Assembly (NCBI GenBank): GCA_026994225.1
Contig: JALWRI010000005.1
Span: forward strand, 62,001-126,000
Source: Gammaproteobacteria bacterium
Lineage (GTDB): Bacteria > Pseudomonadota > Gammaproteobacteria > GRL18
Direction: 5' to 3'
Length of the DNA stretch: 64,000 nucleotides
Below, one piece after another: positions 45,242 to 55,844 of this stretch (position 1 is the stretch's first letter; every line of letters starts with the position of its first letter). The notes below the pieces were generated by a model. That model was not told the DNA's origin, searched no databases, and worked only from the letters and a program-made list of their open reading frames with translations. Position numbers and translations under genes: made by a program.

Positions 45242-45270
45242 CACCTACTACCTAACATCCGATCATCATT

Positions 45271-47283
45271 CTATAACAGAGGAATCATCAATAAAGCAAC
45301 AATATTAATAATTTTAATCATTGGGTTTACCGCAGGTCCTGCAGTATCTTTGTAAGGATCGCCTACTGTATCACCCGTTACAGCTGCTTTATGCGCATCT
45401 GAACCTTTGCCACCATGATTACCATCTTCAATATATTTTTTCGCATTATCCCATGCACCACCCCCTGTGGTCATAGAAATAGCAACAAATAATCCCGTAA
45501 TAATCGTACCAATTAATAGCCCACCTAATGCTTCTTTACCTAATAGTAAACCAACAATAAGCGGTACGGCAATAGGTAACATAGAAGGAATAATCATTTC
45601 CTTAATCGCTGCACGAGTCAACATATCTACTGCTTTAGAATAATCAGGTTTGGCACTCCCATCCATAATACCTGGAATTTCTTTAAATTGACGGCGTACT
45701 TCAACAACTACTGAACCGGCTGCACGACCTACCGCTTCCATTGCCATCGCACCAAATAAGTAAGGAATTAAACCACCAATAAATAAACCAATGATCACCA
45801 TATGATTAGATAAATCAAAACTGGTATGTCCACCAGGAAGATTATGTGTGTAATCAGCAAATAAAACTAATGCTGCCAAACCGGCTGAACCAATAGCATA
45901 GCCTTTAGTTACTGCTTTAGTCGTATTTCCTACGGCATCGAGTGGATCAGTAATATTACGGATTTCATCTGGTAATTCAGCCATTTCAGCAATTCCCCCA
46001 GCATTATCAGTAATAGGACCATACGCATCCAATGCAACAATAATACCTGTCATAGATAACATAGAGGTTGCTGCAATCGCAATACCATATAAACCATGTA
46101 ATTCATAAGCACCCCAAATACTGGTACAAATCACAATCACTGGTGCTGCTGTTGCTTTCATGGAAATACCTAAACCAGCAATAACATTTGTTCCATCACC
46201 TGTAGTAGAGGCTTCTGCAATACGTCTTACTGGTGCATATTCGGTACCAGTATAATATTCAGTAATGATAACGATGATACCGGTTAAAGCTAAACCAATT
46301 AAAGCAGAAAAATATAAATTTGTTGGATTTAATTCTGCAATACCATCTGTCATCACAGCTGTAACAGGGTAAAATAACAGTGCCGCTAATACCCCTGAAA
46401 CCACTAATCCTTTATATAAGGCATTCATAATTTTTCCACCATCAGATACTTTAACAAAGAAAGTCCCGATAATAGATGCAATAATAGACACCCCACCTAA
46501 TACTAGCGGATACATGACGGCTACATCATTTTTAAATAACAACATACCCAATAACATGGTTGCAATCAGTGTTACCGCATAGGTTTCAAATAAATCAGCG
46601 GCCATACCTGCACAGTCACCTACATTATCACCTACATTATCAGCAATAACGGCTGGATTACGTGGATCATCTTCAGGAATACCGGCTTCCACTTTACCAA
46701 CAATATCTGCCCCTACATCTGCACCTTTAGTAAAAATACCACCGCCTAAACGAGCAAAGATAGAAATTAATGAACCACCAAATGCCAAACCAATTAAGGC
46801 TTGCACTGATTCATGTGCGCCTACACCCATGATTTTATTCAAAACCAAATAGTAACTGGTAATACCTAATAAACCCAAACCAACTACTAATAATCCGGTA
46901 ATTGCACCCCCTTTAAAAGCAACTTGGAATGCTGCATTCATACCATCATTCGCAGCTTGAGCAGTACGTACATTCGATTGTACAGAGATATTCATCCCAA
47001 TAAAACCGGTTGCCCCTGAAAGGATAGCACCGATTGCAAAGGCAACTGCCGTATATATACCCAATTTAGGATACGCTGCAATCACAATAAATAAAATAAC
47101 ACCCACTAATGCAATAGCGGTATATTGTCTTTTTAAATACGCTTGCGCACCCTCTTGCACAGCTAGTGCAATCTCTTGCATACGTTCATTACCTGTCGGT
47201 AAGGAACGTATCCATTTAATAGATAGAGCTCCATATATTACCGCAGCAATGCCTGCAGCTAGAGCAAAAAAAAGTGATAACAT
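45271..47283 (-). CDS. hppA: Membrane-bound proton-pumping pyrophosphatase, K+-independent type
   Basis: It couples hydrolysis of pyrophosphate to proton export. The 670-residue protein is almost wholly membrane segments, with about 16 hydrophobic stretches. The catalytic loops are present: [16 protein letters not shown] and [20 protein letters not shown]. The motif GNTTKA has Lys where K+-dependent enzymes have Ala, which is the established marker of K+ independence. It has its own ribosome site (AAAGGA) and a terminator at 45089-45127, so it is probably transcribed alone. Confidence 0.97.
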   Translation of the reverse strand: MLSLFFALAAGIAAVIYGALSIKWIRSLPTGNERMQEIALAVQEGAQAYLKRQYTAIALVGVILFIVIAAYPKLGIYTAVAFAIGAILSGATGFIGMNISVQSNVRTAQAANDGMNAAFQVAFKGGAITGLLVVGLGLLGITSYYLVLNKIMGVGAHESVQALIGLAFGGSLISIFARLGGGIFTKGADVGADIVGKVEAGIPEDDPRNPAVIADNVGDNVGDCAGMAADLFETYAVTLIATMLLGMLLFKNDVAVMYPLVLGGVSIIASIIGTFFVKVSDGGKIMNALYKGLVVSGVLAALLFYPVTAVMTDGIAELNPTNLYFSALIGLALTGIIVIITEYYTGTEYAPVRRIAEASTTGDGTNVIAGLGISMKATAAPVIVICTSIWGAYELHGLYGIAIAATSMLSMTGIIVALDAYGPITDNAGGIAEMAELPDEIRNITDPLDAVGNTTKAVTKGYAIGSAGLAALVLFADYTHNLPGGHTSFDLSNHMVIIGLFIGGLIPYLFGAMAMEAVGRAAGSVVVEVRRQFKEIPGIMDGSAKPDYSKAVDMLTRAAIKEMIIPSMLPIAVPLIVGLLLGKEALGGLLIGTIITGLFVAISMTTGGGAWDNAKKYIEDGNHGGKGSDAHKAAVTGDTVGDPYKDTAGPAVNPMIKIINIVALLMIPLL

Positions 47284-47335
47284 AAAATCATTTCCTTTAT
47301 GGTCAAAAATATATAAATATGATTAGGACAATTTG

Positions 47336-48049
<714 letters not shown>

Positions 48050-48120
48050 CTATTAATTGACAAAAACCCAAAAAGCAGCTAATCCTACCATAAAATCAGT
48101 GCTTTGCCCAAGATCAATCA

Positions 48121-48606
48121 TTAATGAAAAGGCATTGCCCCCCCTTCAGGCTCTCCAGCAAGGATTTCTTCATTACTCGCATCCCGTACTGAAACGACTT
48201 TTACAATAAATGTGATGACTTGTCCTGCTAAGGGATGATTACCATCTAGCGTTAAGGTGTCTTCTGTTATGTTAGTAACCGTAAAGTTTTTTTGTTCACC
48301 CTTATCATTTTGAAAGGCAGCTTCTGCACCAATACGCCGTACTTCTGGAGGCACTTCATTAATATCAAAAGTTAAAATCAAGTCTTCTTGGGGTTCACCA
48401 AAAGCCTCTTCAGATGGAATTACCACATTTACTTCATCATCCATCTTTTTACCTTCTAATGCTGCCTCAATTTGTGGAAAAACTTTCCCGCTACCATGTA
48501 AATAGCTAACAGGTAAATCAATTTTTTCAACGATTTCTCCCTCTGTATTTTGTATTTGATAGGTCAGTTCTACTATTTTATTTTTACTAATTACTTGCGT
48601 TGTCAT
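48121..48606 (-). CDS. SlyD-like FKBP-type peptidyl-prolyl isomerase
   Basis: This 161-residue protein has an FKBP core interrupted by an insert-in-flap domain: LTYQIQNTEGEIVE, YLHGSGKVFPQIEAALEG, EEAFGEP, then DGNHPLAGQ. This is the SlyD/SlpA pattern for chaperone-isomerases. The Cys/His-rich metal-binding tail of SlyD is missing; the protein ends GGAMPFH. It is divergent from mshG with a 71-base gap. Confidence 0.92.
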   Translation of the reverse strand: MTTQVISKNKIVELTYQIQNTEGEIVEKIDLPVSYLHGSGKVFPQIEAALEGKKMDDEVNVVIPSEEAFGEPQEDLILTFDINEVPPEVRRIGAEAAFQNDKGEQKNFTVTNITEDTLTLDGNHPLAGQVITFIVKVVSVRDASNEEILAGEPEGGAMPFH

Positions 48607-48677
48607 AAGTAAGTTTATATCCTTTGAAAATTGTTATTATAGGCTATCAGCCTTTTAGAGTATAGAAAACAAAGATT

Positions 48678-49883
48678 ATGGCAAATTATCATTACACAGG
48701 ACGCGATCACAATGGTACACAAGTGGAAGGTGATTACCGTGGTAATACTATCGATCAGGTTATTGCCTATTTACGCCATGAAAAAATTACACCTATTACT
48801 ATTAAAGAACAGCACTCTATACAAGTTAAAAAGGGACAAACTACAAAAATTACAACGACTGAACTTATTTTATTATGCCAACAATTACATACCTTACTCA
48901 AATCAGGCATACCCATATTACAAGCTATTCAAGGCTTATCCAGCAATATGCCTAATCCTCGGCTTGCTTATCTGCTAGGAGAAATATTTAAACATATTGA
49001 GGCAGGTACGTCTTTAAGTCAAAGCCTCGCTCTTTATTCTGATGTATTTCCCCCTGTTTTTACTAATGCCATCAGTGTAGGAGAACAAACCGGACGATTA
49101 TACGAAGCCTTTCATCATCTTGCTCAATATCTTTCACAAGAACAAGAATTAAAACGCCGCTTAAAAAAAGCATTACGTTATCCTATTATGGTGATCGCTT
49201 TTTTAATCATTGCGATCACTATATTAAATATGGTCGTTATCCCTGCCTTTATCGAATTTTTTGATAATTTAAAAATTGCACTGCCCTGGTATACCCAAAT
49301 GTTAATTGCCAGTTCTAATTTTATGACACAATACTGGCTGATACTCTCTATCATATTTTTTGCACTGATATTGAGTGCCTATAGCTTAACTCGTAGTGGT
49401 AAAGGGGAATATCAATGGCATTATTGGAAATTACGTTTACCCATCATCGGTATTATTATCGAAAAATTACTACTTGCTCGCTTTTGCCGCAGTTTTGCTA
49501 TTAGTCAGCAAACGGGGATTCCCATTATCTCTGCCTTGCATATTATCCCTCCAAGTTTAGGTAACCGTTATTTGGAAAAAAAAATCACCCGTTTACGAGA
49601 ATATATCGAACGAGGTGAAAGTATTGCTCGCAGCGCACAAAATCTTGACTTGTTTCCACCACTGATGTTACAAATGATTCAAGTGGGTGAAGACAGTGGT
49701 AATTTAGATACCATACTTCTCGAACTTTCATCTTATTATGAACAAGAAATTGATTATCAATTAAAATCATTAAGTTCTATCATAGAACCACTATTAATTA
49801 TTATTATTAGTAGTATGGTATTATTTGTTGCCTTAAGTATCTTTACTCCTATGTGGGATTTTGCCAGCCATGCAAGAGCGTAA
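48678..49883 (+). CDS. mshG: Type IV pilus inner membrane platform protein, MshG-like
   Basis: PilC/GspF-family platform protein of a pilus assembly system. The 401 residues contain two GspF repeats with LLKSGIPILQAI and SQQTGIPIISAL, GEQTGRLYEA and GEDSGNLDTIL, plus three hydrophobic segments (about 172-192, 217-240, 370-390). The N-terminus MANYHYTGRDHNGTQVEGD fits this family. It leads a run of pseudopilin genes in Vibrio msh order, so MshG is the best name. No ATPase or secretin gene lies beside it. Confidence 0.88.
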   Translation: MANYHYTGRDHNGTQVEGDYRGNTIDQVIAYLRHEKITPITIKEQHSIQVKKGQTTKITTTELILLCQQLHTLLKSGIPILQAIQGLSSNMPNPRLAYLLGEIFKHIEAGTSLSQSLALYSDVFPPVFTNAISVGEQTGRLYEAFHHLAQYLSQEQELKRRLKKALRYPIMVIAFLIIAITILNMVVIPAFIEFFDNLKIALPWYTQMLIASSNFMTQYWLILSIIFFALILSAYSLTRSGKGEYQWHYWKLRLPIIGIIIEKLLLARFCRSFAISQQTGIPIISALHIIPPSLGNRYLEKKITRLREYIERGESIARSAQNLDLFPPLMLQMIQVGEDSGNLDTILLELSSYYEQEIDYQLKSLSSIIEPLLIIIISSMVLFVALSIFTPMWDFASHARA

Positions 49884-49968
49884 AATAAAACGAATAACTG
49901 TATAATTTTACCTATTTAACACTATAATAACAGATACCTACTCTCATTATTCAGAGGATATACTCACC

Positions 49969-50502
49969 ATGTACACGAAACAATCCGGCTTTACACTGAT
50001 CGAACTTATTGTTGTTATCGTTATTTTAGGTATTTTAACGGCTACCGCTCTCCCTAAATTTGGTAGTTTATCGAATAATGCCCATGAAGCAAATGTTGCT
50101 GCGGTAGGTAGTGCTTTTTTAGGAGCAGTGATTATTGCACATTCACAATGGTTAGCAGATGGTAGCCCAACTCATACGGCTGTTATTCCTAATGAACAAC
50201 ATATTTTAGAAAGTTTTGATGCTTTAAAAGTCAATGATTTGGGTTGGCCGATAGGTACCAATCCTGCTCCTGCATTTTCTACTACAGAAATGGCTGAAGA
50301 TTGTGTTGAAATTTGGAATGCTTTATTACAAGCAAATAATCGGCCTGTTGCGGGTGTTGCGTCAGATACTTCCATCAATGCTGACTATATTGCCTCCTTT
50401 AGTGATGATCAATGTATTTATCGCTATAAAACAGGAGCGATGTCCATTACTTACAATGTCAAAAATGGAGTTGTAAATATTGATGATAAATTTTCCGGTT
50501 AA
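49969..50502 (+). CDS. mshA: MSHA-type major pilin/pseudopilin
   Basis: A 177-residue type IV pilin with a short leader and the class-III signal SG|FTLIELIVVIVILGIL, including Glu+5. Two Cys late in the protein (in EDCVEIW and DDQCIYRY) could form the usual disulfide. It has its own 85-base upstream gap with AGAGGA before the ATG, as expected for a highly expressed subunit. It could be MshB instead of MshA; only one such gene is present. Confidence 0.85.
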   Translation: MYTKQSGFTLIELIVVIVILGILTATALPKFGSLSNNAHEANVAAVGSAFLGAVIIAHSQWLADGSPTHTAVIPNEQHILESFDALKVNDLGWPIGTNPAPAFSTTEMAEDCVEIWNALLQANNRPVAGVASDTSINADYIASFSDDQCIYRYKTGAMSITYNVKNGVVNIDDKFSG

Positions 50503-50944
50503 TCAGGGTTTTACTCTGCTGGAATTGTTAACGGTTATTATTATTGTAGGGATATTAAGTAGCACTGCATTACCTATATTTTCCCGACAACAAAGCTATA
50601 TTGAGCAAGGTGTTTATTTAGAGTTGCTTGCAACATTACACTATGCTCAAAAACAGGCTCTATTCTCCCAATGTACCGTACGTTTTACCCTGACTTCTCT
50701 TGATTATCAACTTAGCTATCCAGATGGCTGTCAAGATAGCCCCCCAAACTCGCTCCTTTATTCACCCGATACACAACAAACACTACATAAAAAAATAGAT
50801 ACTCATGTTCATATCCAAACAGATACAAAATGGCAGGGGTATCTGGATTATCATGCTTTAGGTACTTATAATGTCCACCAACACAGCTTGAAAATTGGAA
50901 AACATAACATTTATATTGAAGCCATTACAGGATATAGCCATTAA
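50480..50944 (+). CDS. mshC: MshC-like minor pseudopilin (GspH-like)
   Basis: A 154-residue protein with prepilin signal QG|FTLLELLTVIIIVGIL followed by an ALP-type turn, then a short beta-rich domain with LHYAQKQALFSQ as in GspH/MshC. It overlaps the mshA end by 23 bases. Cys residues at QCTVRF and DGCQD are typical of the MSHA minor pilins. Confidence 0.8.
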   Translation: MMINFPVNQGFTLLELLTVIIIVGILSSTALPIFSRQQSYIEQGVYLELLATLHYAQKQALFSQCTVRFTLTSLDYQLSYPDGCQDSPPNSLLYSPDTQQTLHKKIDTHVHIQTDTKWQGYLDYHALGTYNVHQHSLKIGKHNIYIEAITGYSH

Positions 50945-51383
50945 ACATAACGGCACAACATTAATTGAGTTAATTATGGCATTATTAATTATTGCCATTG
51001 CGTTTACTGCGGTAAGTCAATTATATTACCGCTTATTGCTTGCAAGTAATACCCCTGTTATTCGTATGCAGGCAAACAGTATTGCCCATGCCTATCTTGA
51101 AGAAATTATGCATTTACCCCTTACCCATTTACCTGCTGTCGTGCCTCCTTGTAGCGGTTCTATTACTCATCGTAGTCAAATTATACATCTTTATCAATAT
51201 TTATGTATTTCACCTCAAATCAGTGATTTAGCAGGCAATATCATACCAGAATACAATGCCTTTAGTATTAAAGTAACGTTGCAATCTAGTCAATTTATGC
51301 ATATCCCTAGCCAACTTGTTACTGTTAGTGTGTTACATACTACACTCAAGACACAATTACACGCTCATTATCTCACCCCTTAA
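50895..51383 (+). CDS. mshD: MshD-like minor pseudopilin
   Basis: A protein of up to 162 residues with a class-III signal NG|TTLIELIMALLIIAIAF. The cleavage Gly sits 20 residues from the frame start at TTG 50895, which is long, so a TTG at 50916 may be the true start. No ATG is available. It overlaps mshC and its stop abuts the next start. MshD assignment rests on order and signal. Confidence 0.72.
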   Translation: MENITFILKPLQDIAIKHNGTTLIELIMALLIIAIAFTAVSQLYYRLLLASNTPVIRMQANSIAHAYLEEIMHLPLTHLPAVVPPCSGSITHRSQIIHLYQYLCISPQISDLAGNIIPEYNAFSIKVTLQSSQFMHIPSQLVTVSVLHTTLKTQLHAHYLTP

Positions 51384-51868
51384 TGATCAATATGCTAAAA
51401 AAACAACGTGCCATGACACTTATTGAATTAATTGCAGTCATACTGATTAGTGGCATTATTGGTGTCAGTGTAGTCGGTTTATTACAACAACCACTTAAAA
51501 GCTATACACATCAACTACGCCGTTATACGCTAAGTAATAATGCTGAATATGTCTATACTTTTTTACAACAACAATTTCTGATGGCTAAAAACACTGCTGT
51601 TACACTTTATGATGACAAAAAACAAGTAGTACCACAATGTAGCCAACATTGCCTTTTAGCCTATCAGGATCAGATTCGTTTAGTATGTGATACCAGCACC
51701 AATAGTTTATGGTATAGCAATGCTGAAAAATTAGCGTTACTTAGTGAACAAATAAAGCAGTGTCAATTTCAATTAGTGCAACGTAATACACAAACTTTTT
51801 TAATTACCACCATGCAGTTACAAAAAGATCAGGAAAAATTAATGCTTTTATGGGAAATCGCATTATGA
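51383..51868 (+). CDS. mshO: MshO-like minor pseudopilin
   Basis: A 161-residue protein with prepilin signal RA|MTLIELIAVILISGIIGV. Ala replaces the usual Gly at -1, which prepilin peptidases tolerate to a degree. It is shorter than Vibrio MshO (about 260). Three Cys in the middle (PQCSQHCLLAY, RLVCDTS) fit the family. It shares one base with the upstream gene. Confidence 0.72.
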   Translation: MINMLKKQRAMTLIELIAVILISGIIGVSVVGLLQQPLKSYTHQLRRYTLSNNAEYVYTFLQQQFLMAKNTAVTLYDDKKQVVPQCSQHCLLAYQDQIRLVCDTSTNSLWYSNAEKLALLSEQIKQCQFQLVQRNTQTFLITTMQLQKDQEKLMLLWEIAL

Positions 51869-52260
51869 TGGATGTTTCACAACAAACCGGTATGACGTTA
51901 CCGATTGCCTTGTTTATTATGCTTACTTTGGCAAGTATAGCAAGTTATATGCTCACACTCAGTAATTATCAACAATATGCTATGGCTTTAAGTATTGACA
52001 AAAGTCGTACATACTTTGATGCCCTAACTACTCGACAATGGTTATCTTATTATATAAAGACCTATCGTCAATGTCCTGATAAGCCATCTTTACAAGCACT
52101 CCCCCCCCTCACACACATAGTATGTAACAAAATAGCTCCACATACTTTTATTCTCCAGGTTACCGTTAGTAAGGGTTTAGCACAACAAGGGAGCTTTGTA
52201 CAAACTACTTTGCCAGCATTCCGTCTGCCTGTGCAAAAAGAGCAGCCCTTAACTCGATGA
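51850..52260 (+). CDS. mshP: MshP-like protein
   Basis: A 136-residue protein with G|MTLPIALFIMLTLASIASYM, the class-III-like signal with Pro in place of the usual residue before the hydrophobic stretch, as in MshP. It overlaps mshO by 19 bases and its 3' end overlaps convergent hslR by 12 bases. No large MshQ-like adhesin gene follows. Confidence 0.72.
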   Translation: MGNRIMMDVSQQTGMTLPIALFIMLTLASIASYMLTLSNYQQYAMALSIDKSRTYFDALTTRQWLSYYIKTYRQCPDKPSLQALPPLTHIVCNKIAPHTFILQVTVSKGLAQQGSFVQTTLPAFRLPVQKEQPLTR

Positions 52261-52632
52261 TTGCTTAAAGCGGATAATATGCCGTCGTTGTTTTTTGTTC
52301 GGTCGTTTTTCTGGAGCAATATATTGTGCTTGTACTTTCCATTCCATACGGCGTGTTTCACGTAATGCAAGACTTTCCGCTGTTTCTTCGTATAATAATA
52401 CTGCTATTTTTGCTGGCCCTCGCTTATCTGATAAAGCTTTTACTTGTACTGTTTTTTCATCTTGCTCTTTATGGATAGTCACCTTATTCCCTGGCATAAT
52501 ACTACGGCTTGGTTTTACCCGACTCCCATCCACATGCACTTTCCCTCCATTGATTGCTGCAGTTGCTAAACTTCGGGTTTTATAAAATCGTGCTGCCCAT
52601 AACCATTTATCTAACCGTACTTTTTCAGTCAT
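52249..52632 (-). CDS. hslR: S4-domain RNA-binding heat shock protein Hsp15
   Basis: A 127-residue protein that in E. coli rescues stalled 50S subunits carrying nascent peptidyl-tRNA. The S4 domain is clear at the N-terminus: VRLDKWLWAARFYKTRSLA and GGKVHVDGSRVKPSR. The C-terminus is basic. It is convergent with the msh operon. Confidence 0.93.
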   Translation of the reverse strand: MTEKVRLDKWLWAARFYKTRSLATAAINGGKVHVDGSRVKPSRSIMPGNKVTIHKEQDEKTVQVKALSDKRGPAKIAVLLYEETAESLALRETRRMEWKVQAQYIAPEKRPNKKQRRHIIRFKQSSS

Positions 52633-52659
52633 AACCGCTTTCCTTCAAGCTGCCGTTAT

Positions 52660-53586
52660 TTAATTATTATCAAGCTCTGCTTCTTGTAACCAATTACGAG
52701 GGCGTAAATAATCTTGATATAAACGGGCTTCCTCACTCCCGGGTTCAGGAGTATAATTATATTCCCAATGTACCGTTGGAGGCAATGACATCAAAATGGA
52801 TTCAGTTCGTCCTCCACTTTGTAAACCAAATAACGTGCCTCTATCGTAGAGTAAATTAAACTCTACATACCGCCCCCTACGATAGCATTGAAAGGCTTTT
52901 TGTTGTTGTGTAAAAGGCATACCTTTACGTAGGGCAACAATCGGACGATATGCCAAAAGATAATGTTCGGCAACACTTTGCATAAAGGCAAAACTATGTT
53001 CAAAATCGGGGCTATTGAGATCATCAAAAAATAGCCCTCCCACTCCACGAGTTTCTTTCCGATGTGGTAAATAAAAATAATCATCACAGGCTTTTTTATA
53101 ACGTTCATAGGTACTATTACCAAATTTTGAACAGGCTTTTTTTGCAACCTGATGCCAATGTTGCACATCCTCCCAAAAAGGGTAATACGGAGTTAAATCC
53201 ATGCCCCCTCCAAACCACCAAATGGGTGCTTCCCCCTCTTTTTCTGCAACAAAAAAACGTACATTAGCATGTGATGTCGGAATATAAGGGTTATCTGGAT
53301 GAATAACTAATGAAATCCCCATCGCTTGATAGTTTCGCCCTACTAATTCTGGACGTTTTGCTGTAGCAGCTTGAGGGAGATGATCACCAAATACATGCGA
53401 AAAATTAACCCCTGCTTGCTCAAATACTTTTCCAGCTCGCAATACCCGAGTTCGCCCCCCTCCTCCTCCTTTACGTTGCCACTCATCTTCTTGAAAATGC
53501 GCTGTTTCATCCTCTTCTTCCAATGCCTGACAAATTGTATTTTGCATAGCAAGCAAGTAATTTTTTACCGCTTCAATATCTAGCAT
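52660..53586 (-). CDS. hemF: Oxygen-dependent coproporphyrinogen III oxidase
   Basis: It decarboxylates coproporphyrinogen III to protoporphyrinogen IX using O2. I start at ATG 53586 ([12 protein letters not shown]), preceded by AGGGG and aligned with E. coli HemF; a longer frame opens 9 codons earlier. Signature motifs are present: [31 protein letters not shown] and [13 protein letters not shown]. It implies aerobic heme synthesis. It follows tsaC in the usual gammaproteobacterial order. Confidence 0.97.
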   Translation of the reverse strand: MLDIEAVKNYLLAMQNTICQALEEEDETAHFQEDEWQRKGGGGGRTRVLRAGKVFEQAGVNFSHVFGDHLPQAATAKRPELVGRNYQAMGISLVIHPDNPYIPTSHANVRFFVAEKEGEAPIWWFGGGMDLTPYYPFWEDVQHWHQVAKKACSKFGNSTYERYKKACDDYFYLPHRKETRGVGGLFFDDLNSPDFEHSFAFMQSVAEHYLLAYRPIVALRKGMPFTQQQKAFQCYRRGRYVEFNLLYDRGTLFGLQSGGRTESILMSLPPTVHWEYNYTPEPGSEEARLYQDYLRPRNWLQEAELDNN

Positions 53587-53653
53587 AACCCCTATTCCAT
53601 TATTGAATATCAAATTGATAACGTTGTGGTCTATTAATGCAACATAACGTCAG

Positions 53654-54208
53654 TTATGTACGCAAAATATTTCCATTAAGCATACGAATACAAGAAGGTT
53701 CACGAGCATTACCCACCTTTGCCGCTATAATATAATCAAGCTGTTGAGAAAAATTATTTTTTACCTGCCTGTATTCTCTTAAAGGTGATTGTCCTGCATA
53801 ATTAGCACTGGTAGATACCAATGCACTCCCATATAACTCACATAATTGCCTTACTACAGGATGTGCGCTAATCCTTACAGCTAGAGTGTGGTATTTCCCT
53901 GTTAATAACGATGATACCGAGTGTTTTGCTGGCAATACCCACGTAGTATGTCCTGGCCATGTTGGCTGTATAGTTTTGATTTCTTGTGCGGATAAAGGCT
54001 GTAGCCAGGGATATAACTGTTGCCAATTTGCAGCAACCAGTATTAACCCTTTTTGCACATTTCTATGTTTTATTTCCAAAATACGCTGTATTGCTTGTGT
54101 ATTTTTAGGGTCACAACCCAAACCATACACCGCTTCAGTAGGATACGCGATCACCCCATGCTGTTGTAAGGCATAAACTGCTGCACGTAATATTAAATGC
54201 TGTGACAT
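53654..54208 (-). CDS. tsaC: Threonylcarbamoyl-AMP synthase
   Basis: It makes threonylcarbamoyl-AMP for the t6A tRNA modification. The 184 residues are the short Sua5/YrdC/YciO form with GVIAYPTEAVYGLGCD, KHRNVQKGLILV, WPGHTTWVLPA and STSANYAG. It lies 29 bases after smg. Confidence 0.96.
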   Translation of the reverse strand: MSQHLILRAAVYALQQHGVIAYPTEAVYGLGCDPKNTQAIQRILEIKHRNVQKGLILVAANWQQLYPWLQPLSAQEIKTIQPTWPGHTTWVLPAKHSVSSLLTGKYHTLAVRISAHPVVRQLCELYGSALVSTSANYAGQSPLREYRQVKNNFSQQLDYIIAAKVGNAREPSCIRMLNGNILRT

Positions 54209-54237
54209 TATCTCAGGTGTTTGCCATTTAAAATCTA

Positions 54238-54723
54238 TTAGTGAACAATCGTATTATCCATGAAAAACATCTCTTGCACCCAGGGAGCATTTAGATCCAT
54301 ATCAGTGGTATTTAATAATACAATCAATGTGACCCATTGCATCTGTTGTATATCTATCACCCGACTATCTAACGCCATCACCCGCTCTAAAATCATCTCA
54401 CGAGTATTTACATTTATACTTTCAATATATTCTAAGGATAAGATAAATCCTCGTGCATCAACGGATATACGTTCACATTCCAAGTTATTAAAGATACGAA
54501 AAGAACTCTTTGCAGCCGTTTCTAAACTCATTGGATCATTTTTTAACGTTGCTAAATCATCTAACCATTCCATCGCTTTACTGATATGTTGTTGCTGAAA
54601 ACCTACCTCTTCTAATTCCTGATGCATCATGCTATCTTCGGTAAAAATTCCCTGTTCCTCATCGGCATAATATTCAAATAAATAAATTAGGACATTTAAT
54701 ATATCTTGCTTAATCATTAACAC
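54238..54723 (-). CDS. smg: Smg/DUF494 family protein
   Basis: A 161-residue protein of the DUF494 family found next to dprA in many gammaproteobacteria; function is not established. Marks are LNVLIYLFEYYAD near the start, the central RIFNNLECERISVDARGFI, and LDSRVIDIQQMQWVTLIVL. It overlaps dprA by 7 bases. Confidence 0.93.
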   Translation of the reverse strand: MLMIKQDILNVLIYLFEYYADEEQGIFTEDSMMHQELEEVGFQQQHISKAMEWLDDLATLKNDPMSLETAAKSSFRIFNNLECERISVDARGFILSLEYIESINVNTREMILERVMALDSRVIDIQQMQWVTLIVLLNTTDMDLNAPWVQEMFFMDNTIVH

Positions 54724-55817
54724 TCCTTAAGCTTTTTATACATTGCACCAGGCATTGCTTCTATATAGCCTTCTAACTCTAATAGCAATAATACACTGGA
54801 AACTTCCTCTATACTATAACCACTTTTTTCCACTAATGCATCTAAAGATATGGGTGCAAACTCTAAAACTGCCAAGATTTCTTTTTGCTGCGTGGATAAA
54901 GTATCTAATATCAAACTCTGTTCTCCAACGATATAAGAACTTACATGCTGCTGTAAAAGACTACCGAGATCATCTAATATATCTTCTACAGCACTGACTA
55001 ATGTTGCTCCCTCACGTATTAATTGATGGCAGCCTTTCACCCGTAAATCATAAATAGAGCCTGGTATGGCAAAAACTTGTTTACCTTGTTCTGCCGCAAT
55101 TCTAGCTGTAATAAGAGAGCCACTACGTAACGCTGCTTCAATAACTAGCACCGCAACACTCATCGCACTAATAATGCGATTTCTACGAGGAAAATGGTTA
55201 GCATGAGCACCCATACCGATGGGAAATTCAGAAACCAATGCCCCCCCGTCATCAACAATACTATGTGCTAAACGTTGATGACGTGCTGGATATACCCTAT
55301 CTAACCCTGTCCCCATTACTGCCAGGGTTTTATTTTTACCAATTAATGCACCCTGATGTGCCGCTGCATCAATACCTAAAGCTAAACCACTGGTAATATG
55401 AAAACCGGCATCAGAAAGCTGCTGTGCAAACGATTGGGCTGTCTCTCTGGCACTTTGACTACTATATCGACTACCGACTATGGCAAATTGCACACCTTGG
55501 AGAATATCTACCGCACCCTGAACAAATAAGATGGGAGGTGGTGCAGTAATATTTTTCAGGGCAGCAGGATAATGTACATTATCTAAGGATAAAATAAACC
55601 GTTGTTTATCTACTGCCTGCCATTGTAAATCACGTTCTACTGCTTTCCAATCAGGAAGATTAGTAGGAGGGTTTAATTGACATTTTCGCCATAAATCAGG
55701 ATTATCTAATACATCCTGCGGCGATATATTATTCTGATACAGTTTACTTATCGCAGTAGCGCCTATTCCTTTAGTATGAAAAAGAGCTAACCACTGCTTT
55801 AAGTTTTCGCTACTCAA
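54717..55817 (-). CDS. dprA: DNA processing protein DprA
   Basis: It loads RecA on incoming single-stranded DNA during natural transformation. The 366 residues show an N-terminal helical region, then the Rossmann core (IVGSRYSSQSARETAQ, ITSGLALGIDAAAHQGAL, GTGLDRVYPARH, VSEFPIGMGA, FPRRNRIISA, EAALRSGSLITA), and a C-terminal winged-helix domain. This is the full-length form. It is followed by smg and preceded by the LysM gene. Confidence 0.97.
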   Translation of the reverse strand: MSSENLKQWLALFHTKGIGATAISKLYQNNISPQDVLDNPDLWRKCQLNPPTNLPDWKAVERDLQWQAVDKQRFILSLDNVHYPAALKNITAPPPILFVQGAVDILQGVQFAIVGSRYSSQSARETAQSFAQQLSDAGFHITSGLALGIDAAAHQGALIGKNKTLAVMGTGLDRVYPARHQRLAHSIVDDGGALVSEFPIGMGAHANHFPRRNRIISAMSVAVLVIEAALRSGSLITARIAAEQGKQVFAIPGSIYDLRVKGCHQLIREGATLVSAVEDILDDLGSLLQQHVSSYIVGEQSLILDTLSTQQKEILAVLEFAPISLDALVEKSGYSIEEVSSVLLLLELEGYIEAMPGAMYKKLKEC

Positions 55818-55844
55818 TACAGGTATTATCCATAAATTTAAATA

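Larger units (their letters stand above)
44982..45270. promoter_or_regulatory. hppA-rpe intergenic region
   Basis: These 289 bases hold the end of the hppA transcript and the promoter side of the rpe-trp run. Present are three hairpins (see the two separate entries, plus a 7-bp stem tttttcc/ggaaaaa at 45174-45197) and a small palindrome ttcaaaaattgaa at 45012-45024 just upstream of rpe that could be an operator. I did not find a convincing -35/-10 pair. Confidence 0.45.

Noticed and set aside
53446-53475. C-rich tract in hemF as a possible slippage site or frameshift
   Set aside because: It encodes the [10 protein letters not shown] glycine run of HemF, which is conserved, and the frame continues normally on both sides.
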